Assembly (NCBI GenBank): GCA_013285705.1
Contig: JABDHA010000039.1
Location: 1-37,796, forward strand
DNA: 37,796 nucleotides
Source: Acidobacteriota bacterium
GTDB taxonomy: Bacteria > Acidobacteriota > Terriglobia > Terriglobales > Acidobacteriaceae
Direction: 5' to 3'
Shown: positions 1 to 8,724 of the stretch, one piece after another
Numbering within the stretch: the first letter of the stretch is position 1
Layout: each line of letters opens with the position of its first letter
Notes under the pieces: generated by a model
What the model was told of the DNA's origin: nothing
What the model saw: only the letters and a program-made list of their open reading frames with translations
Database searches by the model: none
Position numbers and translations under genes: made by a program

Positions 1-851
1 CGACGATCGGCGACGCGTCCTGCTACGGGCGCGATCAACGCTCCGGTAGCGCCAAGGATGCCGAAACTGCCGGCTGTGCCTGCGCCCAGATGGTAATGCT
101 TGGAACCGAGCAGGAAGATCAGCGTGGTCCAGAAAGCACTGAAGGCCGCGAAGACCAGCCCTCCGATGACTGCCGACTCGCGCAGCAAGGGATGGGTGCG
201 GATGAGTGTCCAGAGCGAGCGTAGCGCCTGCATATACGGCAGCGGCTTATGTGGAGGTAGCTTAGGCAACTTCCGTAATAGGAGTGGAACGAAGGCTGCA
301 TTACTGAGCGCAGCGAAGACGAAGACGGCCCGCCAGCCGAAGAAGGACGCAATCCATCCCGAAACCGAGCGTGCGAGTAAGACTCCGAGCAGAAGGCCTG
401 TCATCACTGTGCCGACAGCGCGCCCGCGCTCTTCATCGTCGGCCAGTTCCGGTGCGATAGGAACCACGACATGCGTGACCGCAGCAGTCAGGCCGATGGC
501 AATGCTCGCCACCAGCAGTGTCCACAGGTTCGGCGCAAGAGCCGCGAGAAGAGCGGAGATGGCGACGCCGGCAAAGAGACGCACCATGAGCCTGCGGCGC
601 TCGATAACATCGCCCAGCGGCACAAAGGCGAGGATGCCAATCGAGTAACCGACCTGCGTCGCCACAGCGACCATGCCCATCTGGCCGTGACTGGCGCGCA
701 GGCTGCGGGCCATATCGAGCAGCAGAGGCTGGTTGTAATAAATGTTGGAGACGCCGACACCGCATGCAAGGCCTAGAAATGGCAGCAGGCTGCGATGCCT
801 GGGATGCAGGTCGACGGGAGCTTCAGGGGAAATGGGCGCGATGACTTCCAA
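1..851 (-). CDS. MFS transporter, 3' end cut by the window edge
   Basis: Major facilitator superfamily permease of the inner membrane; the substrate cannot be named. The reverse-strand frame is open from about 851 to base 1. It reads a short hydrophilic N-terminus, then PFLGLACGVGVSNIYYNQPL, a helix pattern typical of the MFS drug/sugar efflux subgroup, and further hydrophobic helices. A loop motif GDVIERRR follows the second helix, and GRVADR lies at the open end, equivalent to the family G-x-x-x-D-R motif. About 283 codons are visible of an expected 390-410. No ATG lies near the N-terminus, so I take the TTG at 849-851 as start; it has no clear Shine-Dalgarno sequence, so the start is soft. 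The 180 bases upstream hold a TTGACA-like element (980-985, minus strand) without a well-spaced -10, and otherwise nothing I recognise. Confidence 0.85.
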   Translation of the reverse strand, partial: MEVIAPISPEAPVDLHPRHRSLLPFLGLACGVGVSNIYYNQPLLLDMARSLRASHGQMGMVAVATQVGYSIGILAFVPLGDVIERRRLMVRLFAGVAISALLAALAPNLWTLLVASIAIGLTAAVTHVVVPIAPELADDEERGRAVGTVMTGLLLGVLLARSVSGWIASFFGWRAVFVFAALSNAAFVPLLLRKLPKLPPHKPLPYMQALRSLWTLIRTHPLLRESAVIGGLVFAAFSAFWTTLIFLLGSKHYHLGAGTAGSFGILGATGALIAPVAGRVADR

Positions 852-1031
852 ATACCAGTTTAAAGGAAGGGAAGCGCAGGAAATCCCCGGCGCCCCCTTA
901 CGCGCTATTACTTTTGATCTGTTGAAGCTGCGGCTACAAAGGCAGATCGACGGATATCAGCAGAGGAGCCGTGACGATCTGTCAATCACAGCAAATCTAG
1001 CTTGCCCTTCTAGCCGAGTTGCAGGCGGGCG

Positions 1032-2207
1032 TTACTTTCCGCTCAGCACCAGTTTGCCGATGGTAGCGAGTTGCATGTTTGACGTTCCCTCGTAAATCTT
1101 GCCGATCTTCGCGTCGCGATAATATTTTTCGACTGGATAATCCTTAACGAAGCCGTAGCCCCCATAGATTTCAACAGCCTGACTGGCGACGCGTTCGGCA
1201 ACCTGCGAGGCAAAATACTTTGCCATGGCTGCTTCGCGGATGTAACTGAGCCTGGCGTCTTTAAGGCGGGCGGCGTTATAGACGAGCAAGCGCGCGGCTT
1301 CGATGTCGGTTGCCATTTCGGCTAGCGAAAACTGCACTGCCTGAAATTCGGCGATGGGCTTGCCGAATTGCTTGCGCTCCTGCGCATATTTTGCGGCGCA
1401 GTTCCACGCGCCTTGTGCCAGACCCAGCATCTGCGCTCCAATGCCAATGCGGCCTTCATTCAATGTTTCGATAGCAATCTTGTAGCCTTTCCCCGGTTCT
1501 CCGAGGACGTTCTCCGCAGGCACACGGCAGTCTTCCAGGATCAACTCGCAGGTGGATGAGGCGCGGATGCCCAGCTTGTCTTCCTTCTTGCCGATCGAGA
1601 ATCCCGGAGAGTCTTTTTCTACGAGAAAGGCCGTGATGCCCTTGTATCCCGCCGCAGGGTCAAGCGTCGCAAAGATAATAAAAATGTCAGCCTCTTTTGC
1701 GTTTGTGATCCATAGCTTCTGGCCGTTGAGGATGTAATGATCGCCGCGCAATTCTGCCCGTGTTTGCAGTGCGAAAGCATCGGAGCCAGAAGCAGCCTCC
1801 GATAAGGCATAGGCGCCCACAGTGTCAGTTGCGAGGCGTGACAGATAAGTCTTCTTTTGTTGTTCGGTACCCCAGCGCAGGAAGGCATTCACGCAAAGCG
1901 TATTCTGCACATCGACAAGAACCCCTACGGATGCGTCGATAGCAGAAATCTCCTCAACAGCCAGGATCGCCTCGAAAAATGTGCCGCCACTGCCGTTGTA
2001 TTCCATGGGAATTTCAATCCCCATCAGCCCAAGATTGAAGAGCTGCGGCAATAGATCTGCGGAGAAGTGCTGCTCTTCATCCATTTGGCGAACCAGCGGC
2101 CCAATGCTTTTCTGCGCGAACTCGCGCACGGTGGAACGAAAAAGCTGTTCGTCTTCATTCAGCTGCGTCAGCGGCAGGGCGGCGGGAGTGGTAAGTGTGT
2201 CAGACAT
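1032..2207 (-). CDS. acyl-CoA dehydrogenase (short/branched-chain type)
   Basis: FAD-dependent acyl-CoA dehydrogenase, 391 aa, which introduces the alpha,beta double bond into an acyl-CoA and passes electrons to electron-transfer flavoprotein. The family blocks are in order: an N-terminal helical domain, then LSEAASGSDAF and WITNAKEADIFI in the middle beta domain. The C-terminal helical domain ends with IYGGYGFVKDYPVEKYYRDA and KIYEGTSNMQ. The Glu of YEGTSN is in the position of the catalytic base of short- and medium-chain enzymes. The KDYPVEKYYRDAKIG segment resembles short/branched-chain dehydrogenases (ACADSB type) or butyryl-CoA dehydrogenases. The start at 2207 is preceded by GAGGTTCCG; a 22-codon upstream extension is unlikely. 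No beta-oxidation partner lies next to it, so the substrate is open. It diverges from the symporter across 107 bases. Confidence 0.95.
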   Translation of the reverse strand: MSDTLTTPAALPLTQLNEDEQLFRSTVREFAQKSIGPLVRQMDEEQHFSADLLPQLFNLGLMGIEIPMEYNGSGGTFFEAILAVEEISAIDASVGVLVDVQNTLCVNAFLRWGTEQQKKTYLSRLATDTVGAYALSEAASGSDAFALQTRAELRGDHYILNGQKLWITNAKEADIFIIFATLDPAAGYKGITAFLVEKDSPGFSIGKKEDKLGIRASSTCELILEDCRVPAENVLGEPGKGYKIAIETLNEGRIGIGAQMLGLAQGAWNCAAKYAQERKQFGKPIAEFQAVQFSLAEMATDIEAARLLVYNAARLKDARLSYIREAAMAKYFASQVAERVASQAVEIYGGYGFVKDYPVEKYYRDAKIGKIYEGTSNMQLATIGKLVLSGK

Positions 2208-2314
2208 CGGAACCTCAGAAGGTGGAAAACCGTTGAGTGTAGCAGAAGACACGGGAAACAAGCCAAACCGCATGATCTCCGGCTGTCAGGATACGGGGAA
2301 ATCATCTAAGATCA

Positions 2315-3847
2315 ATGGCACGCGACATGACATCCTCACTGCACGCAGTTGCCACTGGGATTTTTTGTGCCTGCTTCCTGCTTGTGACTTTAGCGGGCTT
2401 TTGGGCTGCTCGCTGGAAGCGCGGCGATCTGAATAGCCTGGAAGAGTGGGGTCTGGCCGGACGCCGCTTTGGAACGCTTGTGACATGGTTCCTGATCGGC
2501 GGCGATTTCTATACCGCCTACACCGTCATTGCCGTTCCAGCAGCGCTTTATGGGACAGGAGCACCTGGCTTTTTTGCGATTCCCTACTGCATTTTTATAT
2601 ATCCCTACATGATGCTGGTGCTCCCGCGGCTGTGGCAGGTATGTCACCGTCATGGTTACGTAACATTAGCTGATTTTGTCCGCGGACGTTACGGCAGCCG
2701 ATCGCTCTCCATCGCCGTTGCCCTTACAGGAATTCTCGCGACGATGCCCTACATTGCCTTGCAGTTGGTGGGTATGCGCGAGGTCATTGCCGCACTCGGT
2801 CTCCATGGTGAATGGCCGCTTATCGCCGCCTTCCTGGTCCTCGCCGCCTATACCTATTCGAGTGGTCTACGCGCCCCTGCTGTCATCGCCATTGTGAAGG
2901 ACTTCATGCTCTACATCGTGGTGTTAGCGGCCATCATCATGATTCCGGCAAAGCTTGGTGGATACGCGCATGTTTTTTCTGCAGCAGGAGCGGCGCTCGC
3001 GCAGAAGAAGCCTGCGGCTTCCATCATTCTGCAGCCATCGCAGTATCTCAGCTATGTGACATTGGCCTTTGGCTCGGCCATTGCCATTATTCTTTATCCG
3101 CACACCGCGACCGGTGTGCTCAGCTCATCGAGCGGACGCGTAATTAAGCGCAACGCCGCACTGTTGCCTGCCTATAACCTGCTGTTGGCTCTCATCGCAC
3201 TTCTCGGTTTTGTCGCTCTCGCAGCGGGAATCCACACAACCGACTCATCGAGCGCAGTTCCGCTGCTCTTCGTGCAGATGTTTCCCGAATGGTTTTCTGG
3301 ATTCTGTCTTGCAGCCATTGGCATCGGCGCGCTTGTTCCCGCCGCCATCATGTCGATTGCGTCGGCGAATTTATTTACGCGGAACCTCTATGGCGAGTTG
3401 CTTCACCGCTCGATGACCCCAAAGCAAGAGGCGACACAGGCCAAACTGGTTTCGTTTTTCATCAAAATCGGAGCGCTCGTCTTCGTTCTTTTTGTGCGCG
3501 CACAGTATGCCATTGAATTACAGCTGTTAGGAGGCATCTGGATCGGCCAGCTCTTTCCATCCGTGGTCTGCGGCCTCTTCACACGCTGGTTCCACGGTCG
3601 GGCACTTTTATGGGGATGGTTCGCAGGTATGGTGACCGGTACAGGCATGGCTTTGGCCCGCGACCTGAAAAGCTCTGTCTACCCTCTGCATATTGGCAGT
3701 CATGTCTGGATGATTTACGCGGCCATTCCGGCCTTACTTGCAAACCTGCTGGTATCCGTCGCCGTCACACTGTTGCTCAATGCATTGGGCCATGAACCAG
3801 GACGCGACGCAACGTTAGAAACGGACTATGTAGCCGAACCAGCTTAG
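2315..3847 (+). CDS. sodium:solute symporter family permease (monocarboxylate-type)
   Basis: Integral membrane permease of 510 aa with about 13 hydrophobic segments, typical of the SSF family. Recognisable parts are the first helix (about 10-32), the segment EEWGLAGRRFGTLVTWFLIGGD (first part of the SSF core), YVTLADFVRGRYGS, and TGVLSSSSGRVIKRNAALLP. The EEWGLAGR and DFVRGRYGS stretches resemble the MctP-type monocarboxylate permeases of rhizobia, so lactate, pyruvate or a related acid is a plausible cargo. The next gene, 25 bases downstream on the same strand, is a D-2-hydroxyacid dehydrogenase, which supports uptake coupled to oxidation. The start codon ATG at 2315 has only a weak upstream GGGGAAA element; a second ATG four codons later is an alternative. 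Confidence 0.88.
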   Translation: MARDMTSSLHAVATGIFCACFLLVTLAGFWAARWKRGDLNSLEEWGLAGRRFGTLVTWFLIGGDFYTAYTVIAVPAALYGTGAPGFFAIPYCIFIYPYMMLVLPRLWQVCHRHGYVTLADFVRGRYGSRSLSIAVALTGILATMPYIALQLVGMREVIAALGLHGEWPLIAAFLVLAAYTYSSGLRAPAVIAIVKDFMLYIVVLAAIIMIPAKLGGYAHVFSAAGAALAQKKPAASIILQPSQYLSYVTLAFGSAIAIILYPHTATGVLSSSSGRVIKRNAALLPAYNLLLALIALLGFVALAAGIHTTDSSSAVPLLFVQMFPEWFSGFCLAAIGIGALVPAAIMSIASANLFTRNLYGELLHRSMTPKQEATQAKLVSFFIKIGALVFVLFVRAQYAIELQLLGGIWIGQLFPSVVCGLFTRWFHGRALLWGWFAGMVTGTGMALARDLKSSVYPLHIGSHVWMIYAAIPALLANLLVSVAVTLLLNALGHEPGRDATLETDYVAEPA

Positions 3848-3872
3848 GCTTATAAGCTGCTACGATACTGCC

Positions 3873-6812
3873 GTGACTTCTGCATCGCCGTTTCCAGTTC
3901 TGAACAATACGCAGCATGCGCATGAAAGCTTTGGCGCGTCACAAGAGCTAGAGCACAAATTGCGCTCTGCTATACAGGGCGAAGTGCGCTTCGACTCCGC
4001 TTCCCGCGCCCTTTATGCTACAGATGCTTCAAATTACCGCCAGGTTCCTATCGGCCTGGTTATTCCTCGAGACGTGGCCGATGTGGAGGCAACCCTTGCT
4101 GCATGCCGTGCGTTTGGCGCGCCCGTTCTGCCGCGCGGAGGCGGCACAAGCCTTTCAGGACAATGCTGCAACGTCGCCGTGGTGCTCGATTTCTCAAAGT
4201 ATATGCGTTCCATCCACTGGCTTGATGCGGAAAAGAAGCTCGCGCATGTAGAGCCCGGTATTGTTCTTGATCGCGTCCGCGAATCCGCTGAAGAACATCA
4301 CCTGACATTTGCCCCCGATCCGGCAACGCACAGCCGCTGCACGCTGGGCGGCATGATCGGTAACAACTCTTGCGGCGTGCATGCGCTCATGGGCGGCAAG
4401 ACGGTCGATAACATCCATTCGCTCGATATCGCGCTCTACGATGGAACCCGGCTAACCGTAGGCGCTACATCGGAAGAAGAGCTCAGCGCCATCATCGCTA
4501 CAGGGGGGCGTCGCGGCGAAATCTATGCCGGGCTCCGGCGGATTCGCGATCAGTATTCTGAGCTGGTGCGCAAGCGTTTTCCTCGCATCCCGCGCCGCGT
4601 TTCCGGATACAACCTCGATGAGCTACTACCGGAAAGTGGCTTTCACGTCGCGCGTGCGCTGGTTGGAAGCGAAGGCACATGCGCTACGGTACTTGGCGCA
4701 ACACTACATCTGAAAGACAGTCCTCCGCATCGGCGGCTTGTCGGTCTGGGCTTTACTGATCCATTCATCGCAGCTGACCATGTTCCACTCGTGCTGGAAT
4801 CAAAGCCCATTGGGTTAGAGGGATTCGACGGCATGCTCGTCGACTTTATGCGGCGCAAACGGCTCGCCGTGGACGATGTCACTCTTTTGCCAGAAGGCCG
4901 TGGCCATTTGCTCGTCGAGTTTGGAGGATGGTCGCCGGAAGACGCAGATACTCAGGTCGACCGGTTTCTGCAAGTTATAGCGCAGACGCCCGCCGATGTC
5001 CGCCACTACACGGCGGCCGAAGCTCCTCGCGTCTGGCACGTACGTGAATCGGCGCTAGGTTCAACGGTCTTCGTTCCCGGCGAGCCACATGGTTGGGAGG
5101 GTTGGGAAGATGCAGCCGTCCCGCCGGAAAAGCTCGGCTCCTACCTCCGCGAGCTTTTCAAACTGATGAGCGAGTTCGGCTACCGGAGCCCAATGTATGG
5201 TCACTTCGGTGAGGGCTGCGTGCACATGCGCATCAATTTCGACCTCGAAAGCGAAGCTGGGATTCGCAAATTCCGCGCCTTTCTCGATCGCGCAACCGAT
5301 GTAGTGCTCGAACATGGCGGATCGATCTCTGGCGAACATGGCGATGGGCAGGCACGCGCGGCGCTCCTGCCCAAGATGTTCGGCCCAGAGTTGATGCAGG
5401 CTTTCCGGGAGTTCAAATCACTGTGGGACCCGCTCAATAAGATGAACCCCGGCAAGCTAATCGACCCCGTCGCCGTCTATGAGCCGCATGAAAACCTTCG
5501 ACTCGGAGCCGGTTACGAGTCAAAGAAAGTCGACACCTATTTTCAATTTCCAGAAGATAAGGGTTCTTTTGCCGAGGCCACACTGCGTTGTGTTGGAGTG
5601 GGCGCATGCCGGAAGCAAAATCCTGGCACAATGTGCCCAAGCTACATGGCTACGCGCGAAGAACAGCATTCGACGCGGGGACGTGCTCATCTTCTGTGGG
5701 AATTGCTCGAAGGCAGTGTGCTTGACCACGACTGGGGGAACGAACAGGTGCGCGAGGCACTTGACCTGTGCCTGTCATGCAAGGCGTGCAAAAGCGAATG
5801 TCCGGTCAATGTAGACGTGGCTACTTACAAGGCTGAGTTTCTGGCCCACTATCATGAGCAACATCCTCATCCTCTGCGTGATTATGTCTTTGGGTTCATG
5901 GATCGATGGGCGCATCTCACATCTGCTGTTCCCGGATTGACTACTCGGCTCGCAAACTTGCCTCTTCAGATTCCCGGCATCGATGGATTGATAAAGCAAG
6001 CACTCGGGATCGCACCGCAGCGTAAACTTCCGCAATTTGCGCCACGCAGTTATCAGAGTACGCTCACGTCGGCTGACGCTACAGCGTCGCAATCGTCCGT
6101 GCTCTTATGGCCGGATACCTGGAACAACTACTACCATCCGCATGTCATGCAATCTGCGCGGCAGGTGCTTATGCATGCCGGATTCACTCCGTACACACCC
6201 AAACACCACATCTGCTGTGGCCGCCCGCTTTACGACTTCGGATTTCTGAAAGAGGCACGTAGCTATCTTGAAACAATTCTCCGGAACTTTGCGCCGCAGA
6301 TCGATGCCGGTACGACATTTGTTTTTCTAGAACCCAGCTGTGCCAGCGTATTCCGCGATGAGCTGTTGAATTTCTTTCCAGCAGATCCACGCGCGAAGCG
6401 GCTTAGCGACCAGACGCTCCTGCTCAGCGAATTCCTGGTACGCCGAGCACCTGGCTATAAGCCGCCAGCACTCCCCGGCCAACGCATCGTATTACACGGA
6501 CACTGTCATCACAAGTCATTGATCAAGATGAATGACGAGCTGACGATCCTCAGCGCAACCGGCGCACAGGTTCAATTACTCGATGCAGGTTGTTGCGGGA
6601 TGGCCGGTCCTTTTGGCTTCGAGAAGGAGAAATACGAGGTGTCACAAGCTCTCGGGGAACGGGTATTACTGCCAGCAGCGCGCAACGCAGCATCCGATAC
6701 ACTGCTGGTCACGGATGGATTCAGCTGCCGCGAGCAGATTGCACAAAACACGAATCGGCGTGCTCTGCATTTCGCCGAGGTGATCAGTAGTCCCCCTCGA
6801 CCACATTCTTAA
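3873..6812 (+). CDS. FAD-linked D-2-hydroxyacid dehydrogenase fused to Fe-S oxidoreductase (D-lactate dehydrogenase / YdiJ type)
   Basis: A 979-aa fusion flavoprotein. The FAD_binding_4 domain covers about 45-250 (PRGGGTSLSGQCCN, THSRCTLGGMIGNNSCG). The FAD oxidase C-terminal domain covers about 260-535 (GHFGEGCVHMRI, SGEHGDGQARAALLPKMFG, NPGKLIDP). A ferredoxin-like 4Fe-4S region follows (Cys cluster near 571-584 and CLSCKACKSECP near 632-643), then a CCG-type heterodisulfide-reductase-like domain (HHICCGRPLYD near 779, GCCGMAGPFGFE near 906). This is the order of membrane-associated D-lactate dehydrogenases and of E. coli YdiJ (about 1018 aa, D-2-hydroxyglutarate). It would oxidise a D-2-hydroxyacid to the 2-oxoacid and pass electrons to quinone or another acceptor. 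Start is GTG at 3873; no clear ribosome site. The 3' end overlaps the convergent dehydrogenase gene by 29 bases. Substrate is inferred from the adjacent permease. Confidence 0.93.
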   Translation: MTSASPFPVLNNTQHAHESFGASQELEHKLRSAIQGEVRFDSASRALYATDASNYRQVPIGLVIPRDVADVEATLAACRAFGAPVLPRGGGTSLSGQCCNVAVVLDFSKYMRSIHWLDAEKKLAHVEPGIVLDRVRESAEEHHLTFAPDPATHSRCTLGGMIGNNSCGVHALMGGKTVDNIHSLDIALYDGTRLTVGATSEEELSAIIATGGRRGEIYAGLRRIRDQYSELVRKRFPRIPRRVSGYNLDELLPESGFHVARALVGSEGTCATVLGATLHLKDSPPHRRLVGLGFTDPFIAADHVPLVLESKPIGLEGFDGMLVDFMRRKRLAVDDVTLLPEGRGHLLVEFGGWSPEDADTQVDRFLQVIAQTPADVRHYTAAEAPRVWHVRESALGSTVFVPGEPHGWEGWEDAAVPPEKLGSYLRELFKLMSEFGYRSPMYGHFGEGCVHMRINFDLESEAGIRKFRAFLDRATDVVLEHGGSISGEHGDGQARAALLPKMFGPELMQAFREFKSLWDPLNKMNPGKLIDPVAVYEPHENLRLGAGYESKKVDTYFQFPEDKGSFAEATLRCVGVGACRKQNPGTMCPSYMATREEQHSTRGRAHLLWELLEGSVLDHDWGNEQVREALDLCLSCKACKSECPVNVDVATYKAEFLAHYHEQHPHPLRDYVFGFMDRWAHLTSAVPGLTTRLANLPLQIPGIDGLIKQALGIAPQRKLPQFAPRSYQSTLTSADATASQSSVLLWPDTWNNYYHPHVMQSARQVLMHAGFTPYTPKHHICCGRPLYDFGFLKEARSYLETILRNFAPQIDAGTTFVFLEPSCASVFRDELLNFFPADPRAKRLSDQTLLLSEFLVRRAPGYKPPALPGQRIVLHGHCHHKSLIKMNDELTILSATGAQVQLLDAGCCGMAGPFGFEKEKYEVSQALGERVLLPAARNAASDTLLVTDGFSCREQIAQNTNRRALHFAEVISSPPRPHS

Positions 6813-7749
6813 GCGGCTCGCCTTTTGCGAATCGCTTGACCTGCTCGGCTACCAGATCAAAAACTCGTGACATGAAAAGCGGACCCGATCCGCCCACATG
6901 AGGGGTGAGCAAAAGATTCGGTGCACTCCACAGCGGATGCCCTTCCGGCAACGGTTCGGGGTCCGTTACATCGAGTGCTGCACGGATGCGCTTTTCTGTC
7001 AGCGCCTTCAGCAAGGCATCCGTGTCGACCACAGGCCCCCGCGCGGCATTTACCAGCAATGCTCCCTGCTTCATGCGAGCAATAGCTTCGGCATTTATCA
7101 AATGCTGCGTCTCCGGGGTAAGCGGCAAAATCAGCACGACTATATCTGCTGCCGGCAGCAATTCAGACAATTTATCTACTGCCTCCACGCCCGGCCGGGC
7201 TGAGCGCGCGACGCGAATGAACTGCACGCCAAAAGGTTGAAGCCGTTCTTCAATCGATTTCCCAATCGATCCATACCCGACGATCATTACCGTCTTGCCG
7301 GCCAGTTCTTCAATGAATACGGGAGGATAGTGGCGCTTGTTTGTCTTGTAGACTGACTGGTAGTTTTCCTCTGCCGCATCGCGCGTAGCCCACTTGCCTG
7401 CGTGCTGGAGGTTGAAATAAAAGGGCAGGAATTTCATCGAAGCCAGAATGGCGGTTACAGCCCACTCGGAAGTGGCCACATTGTGCGCGCCTTGTGCATC
7501 GCACAAAATCGCAGCGGGTGGCACGAATGCGCGCAGCCAATCGACCCCGGCTTGCAACGATTGAACCACTTTGACCCCACGAAGATAGGGTGCCACAGGC
7601 TCAGCGTCCTTCTTAAACAGCGGAGCCACCCAGAAATCGATATCTACGGACGCAGATGGTTTCTTAGGCAGAACATGCACTTCGGCTTCAGGAGGCAGTT
7701 TTGCGAGTAAGGGCTCATCAGCCCAGTGCGGCACTCCTACTTTCACCAT
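6784..7749 (-). CDS. D-isomer specific 2-hydroxyacid dehydrogenase, NAD(P)-dependent
   Basis: Cytosolic NAD(P)-linked oxidoreductase of 321 aa interconverting a 2-oxoacid and a D-2-hydroxyacid. The Rossmann motif VGYGSIGKSIEERL lies near 155-170. The catalytic Arg is in NAARGPVVDTDAL, the Glu in DVTDPEPLPEGHPLW, and the His in LLTPHVGGSG, so the Arg-Glu-His set is complete. The sequence fits the glyoxylate/hydroxypyruvate reductase or phosphoglycerate dehydrogenase-like branches, which cannot be separated by eye. Start ATG 7749 has GAGGAG ten bases upstream. The gene points toward the flavin D-2-hydroxyacid dehydrogenase and overlaps its 3' end by 29 bases, so the two transcripts are antisense at their ends. 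It could supply or consume the same hydroxyacid, which is inference. Confidence 0.92.
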   Translation of the reverse strand: MVKVGVPHWADEPLLAKLPPEAEVHVLPKKPSASVDIDFWVAPLFKKDAEPVAPYLRGVKVVQSLQAGVDWLRAFVPPAAILCDAQGAHNVATSEWAVTAILASMKFLPFYFNLQHAGKWATRDAAEENYQSVYKTNKRHYPPVFIEELAGKTVMIVGYGSIGKSIEERLQPFGVQFIRVARSARPGVEAVDKLSELLPAADIVVLILPLTPETQHLINAEAIARMKQGALLVNAARGPVVDTDALLKALTEKRIRAALDVTDPEPLPEGHPLWSAPNLLLTPHVGGSGPLFMSRVFDLVAEQVKRFAKGEPLKNVVEGDY

Positions 7750-7873
7750 GCGAACATAACTCCTCAGTCAGTCGGCACTGCTATTTATGCTAATCGAGAT
7801 GAAAATAGAGCGACACGCTCGAAAAACAGGCGCATACCCATTCTCGATACGACAAAAGAGGTGTCAGCAGCTC

Positions 7874-8656
7874 TTACTGCTTTTGATGAAAGATTGCGTT
7901 GTTGATATCCGGCCAGAATTCCTTAAAGATAAACGTCGCCCCATCCAGGCTCACGTTCGTAAGCCAGCGCTGCCCGACCTTGGTCCACGTGCGTTCTGTA
8001 CTAGGGTAGTAGAGACTTGAAATGCCGGAAGCTGCTCCGGCTCCGACAATCTCCGATGCATTGAAAGTCTCGCTCCCGCCATCTGTGCGTGTAATCAACA
8101 CACGAGAAAACGAATAAGCCGTCCGCTTGACGAGGCCGCCCCGACCCAGCGTGTAGTAGCGGGAATCCTGCCGTAGCACCGTCGGCATAATAAATTCTAC
8201 CCAATAATTCTCGTTCGCCTGATCCGCAAATGTATGCCAATAATATCTGCCGTAACCGGCTGCACCCTGATGAAATTCAGGATAAGAATTTTCTGCCATG
8301 CTGACGCCTGCCAGAGCGCCGGCAAAGATAAACGCCGAATAATCGAAGCTGTCCTGCGTTGACGTAATGAATTTTTCTTTTACCGACTGTGGTGGAAGCT
8401 TCTGGTTAACGGAAACAGAACGAAAATTCGGGATAATGCCAAGAATGCGCTTTGTCTGCTTGCCTTCCAGGCTTGTAGATTGCTGTGCGTTCTGTGTACT
8501 GCCGCCCGGGTCCGTATTCTGCTGCGCCAAGGCAGCATCGGGTGCATCTGGAATGTTGTCAGCAGATGCAACGGATTGCGCGCGTGCTATGCCCAGCGAA
8601 CAGAGCGCAATAAAGACGAAAACAGTACATTGAGACGGAGAGCTGCGTTGACTCAT
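7874..8656 (-). CDS. secreted orphan protein, Acidobacteria-type
   Basis: I do not recognise a characterised family. The 260-aa product has a clear signal peptide (hydrophobic stretch TVFVFIALCSLGIARAQ, cleavage likely after ARA or AQS), followed by a low-complexity Gln/Asn-rich stretch. A conserved-looking globular part then starts near ILGIIPNFRSVS. It carries Gly-rich hydrophobic runs (FIFAGALAGVSMAEN, ASEIVGAGAASGISSLYYPS) and many aromatic residues, which would suit an envelope or outer-membrane-associated protein. My impression is that related proteins are common in Terriglobia genomes, often annotated only as hypothetical. It sits between two minus-strand enzyme genes with 68 and 124 base gaps, so it is probably transcribed alone. 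Confidence 0.8.
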   Translation of the reverse strand: MSQRSSPSQCTVFVFIALCSLGIARAQSVASADNIPDAPDAALAQQNTDPGGSTQNAQQSTSLEGKQTKRILGIIPNFRSVSVNQKLPPQSVKEKFITSTQDSFDYSAFIFAGALAGVSMAENSYPEFHQGAAGYGRYYWHTFADQANENYWVEFIMPTVLRQDSRYYTLGRGGLVKRTAYSFSRVLITRTDGGSETFNASEIVGAGAASGISSLYYPSTERTWTKVGQRWLTNVSLDGATFIFKEFWPDINNAIFHQKQ

Positions 8657-8724
8657 GTTGGCTTAGACGAAGGATAGCATCTATAGGGTGCAAATAAAGG
8701 TGGTTGTAAGCAAGGAAAGTGCTT

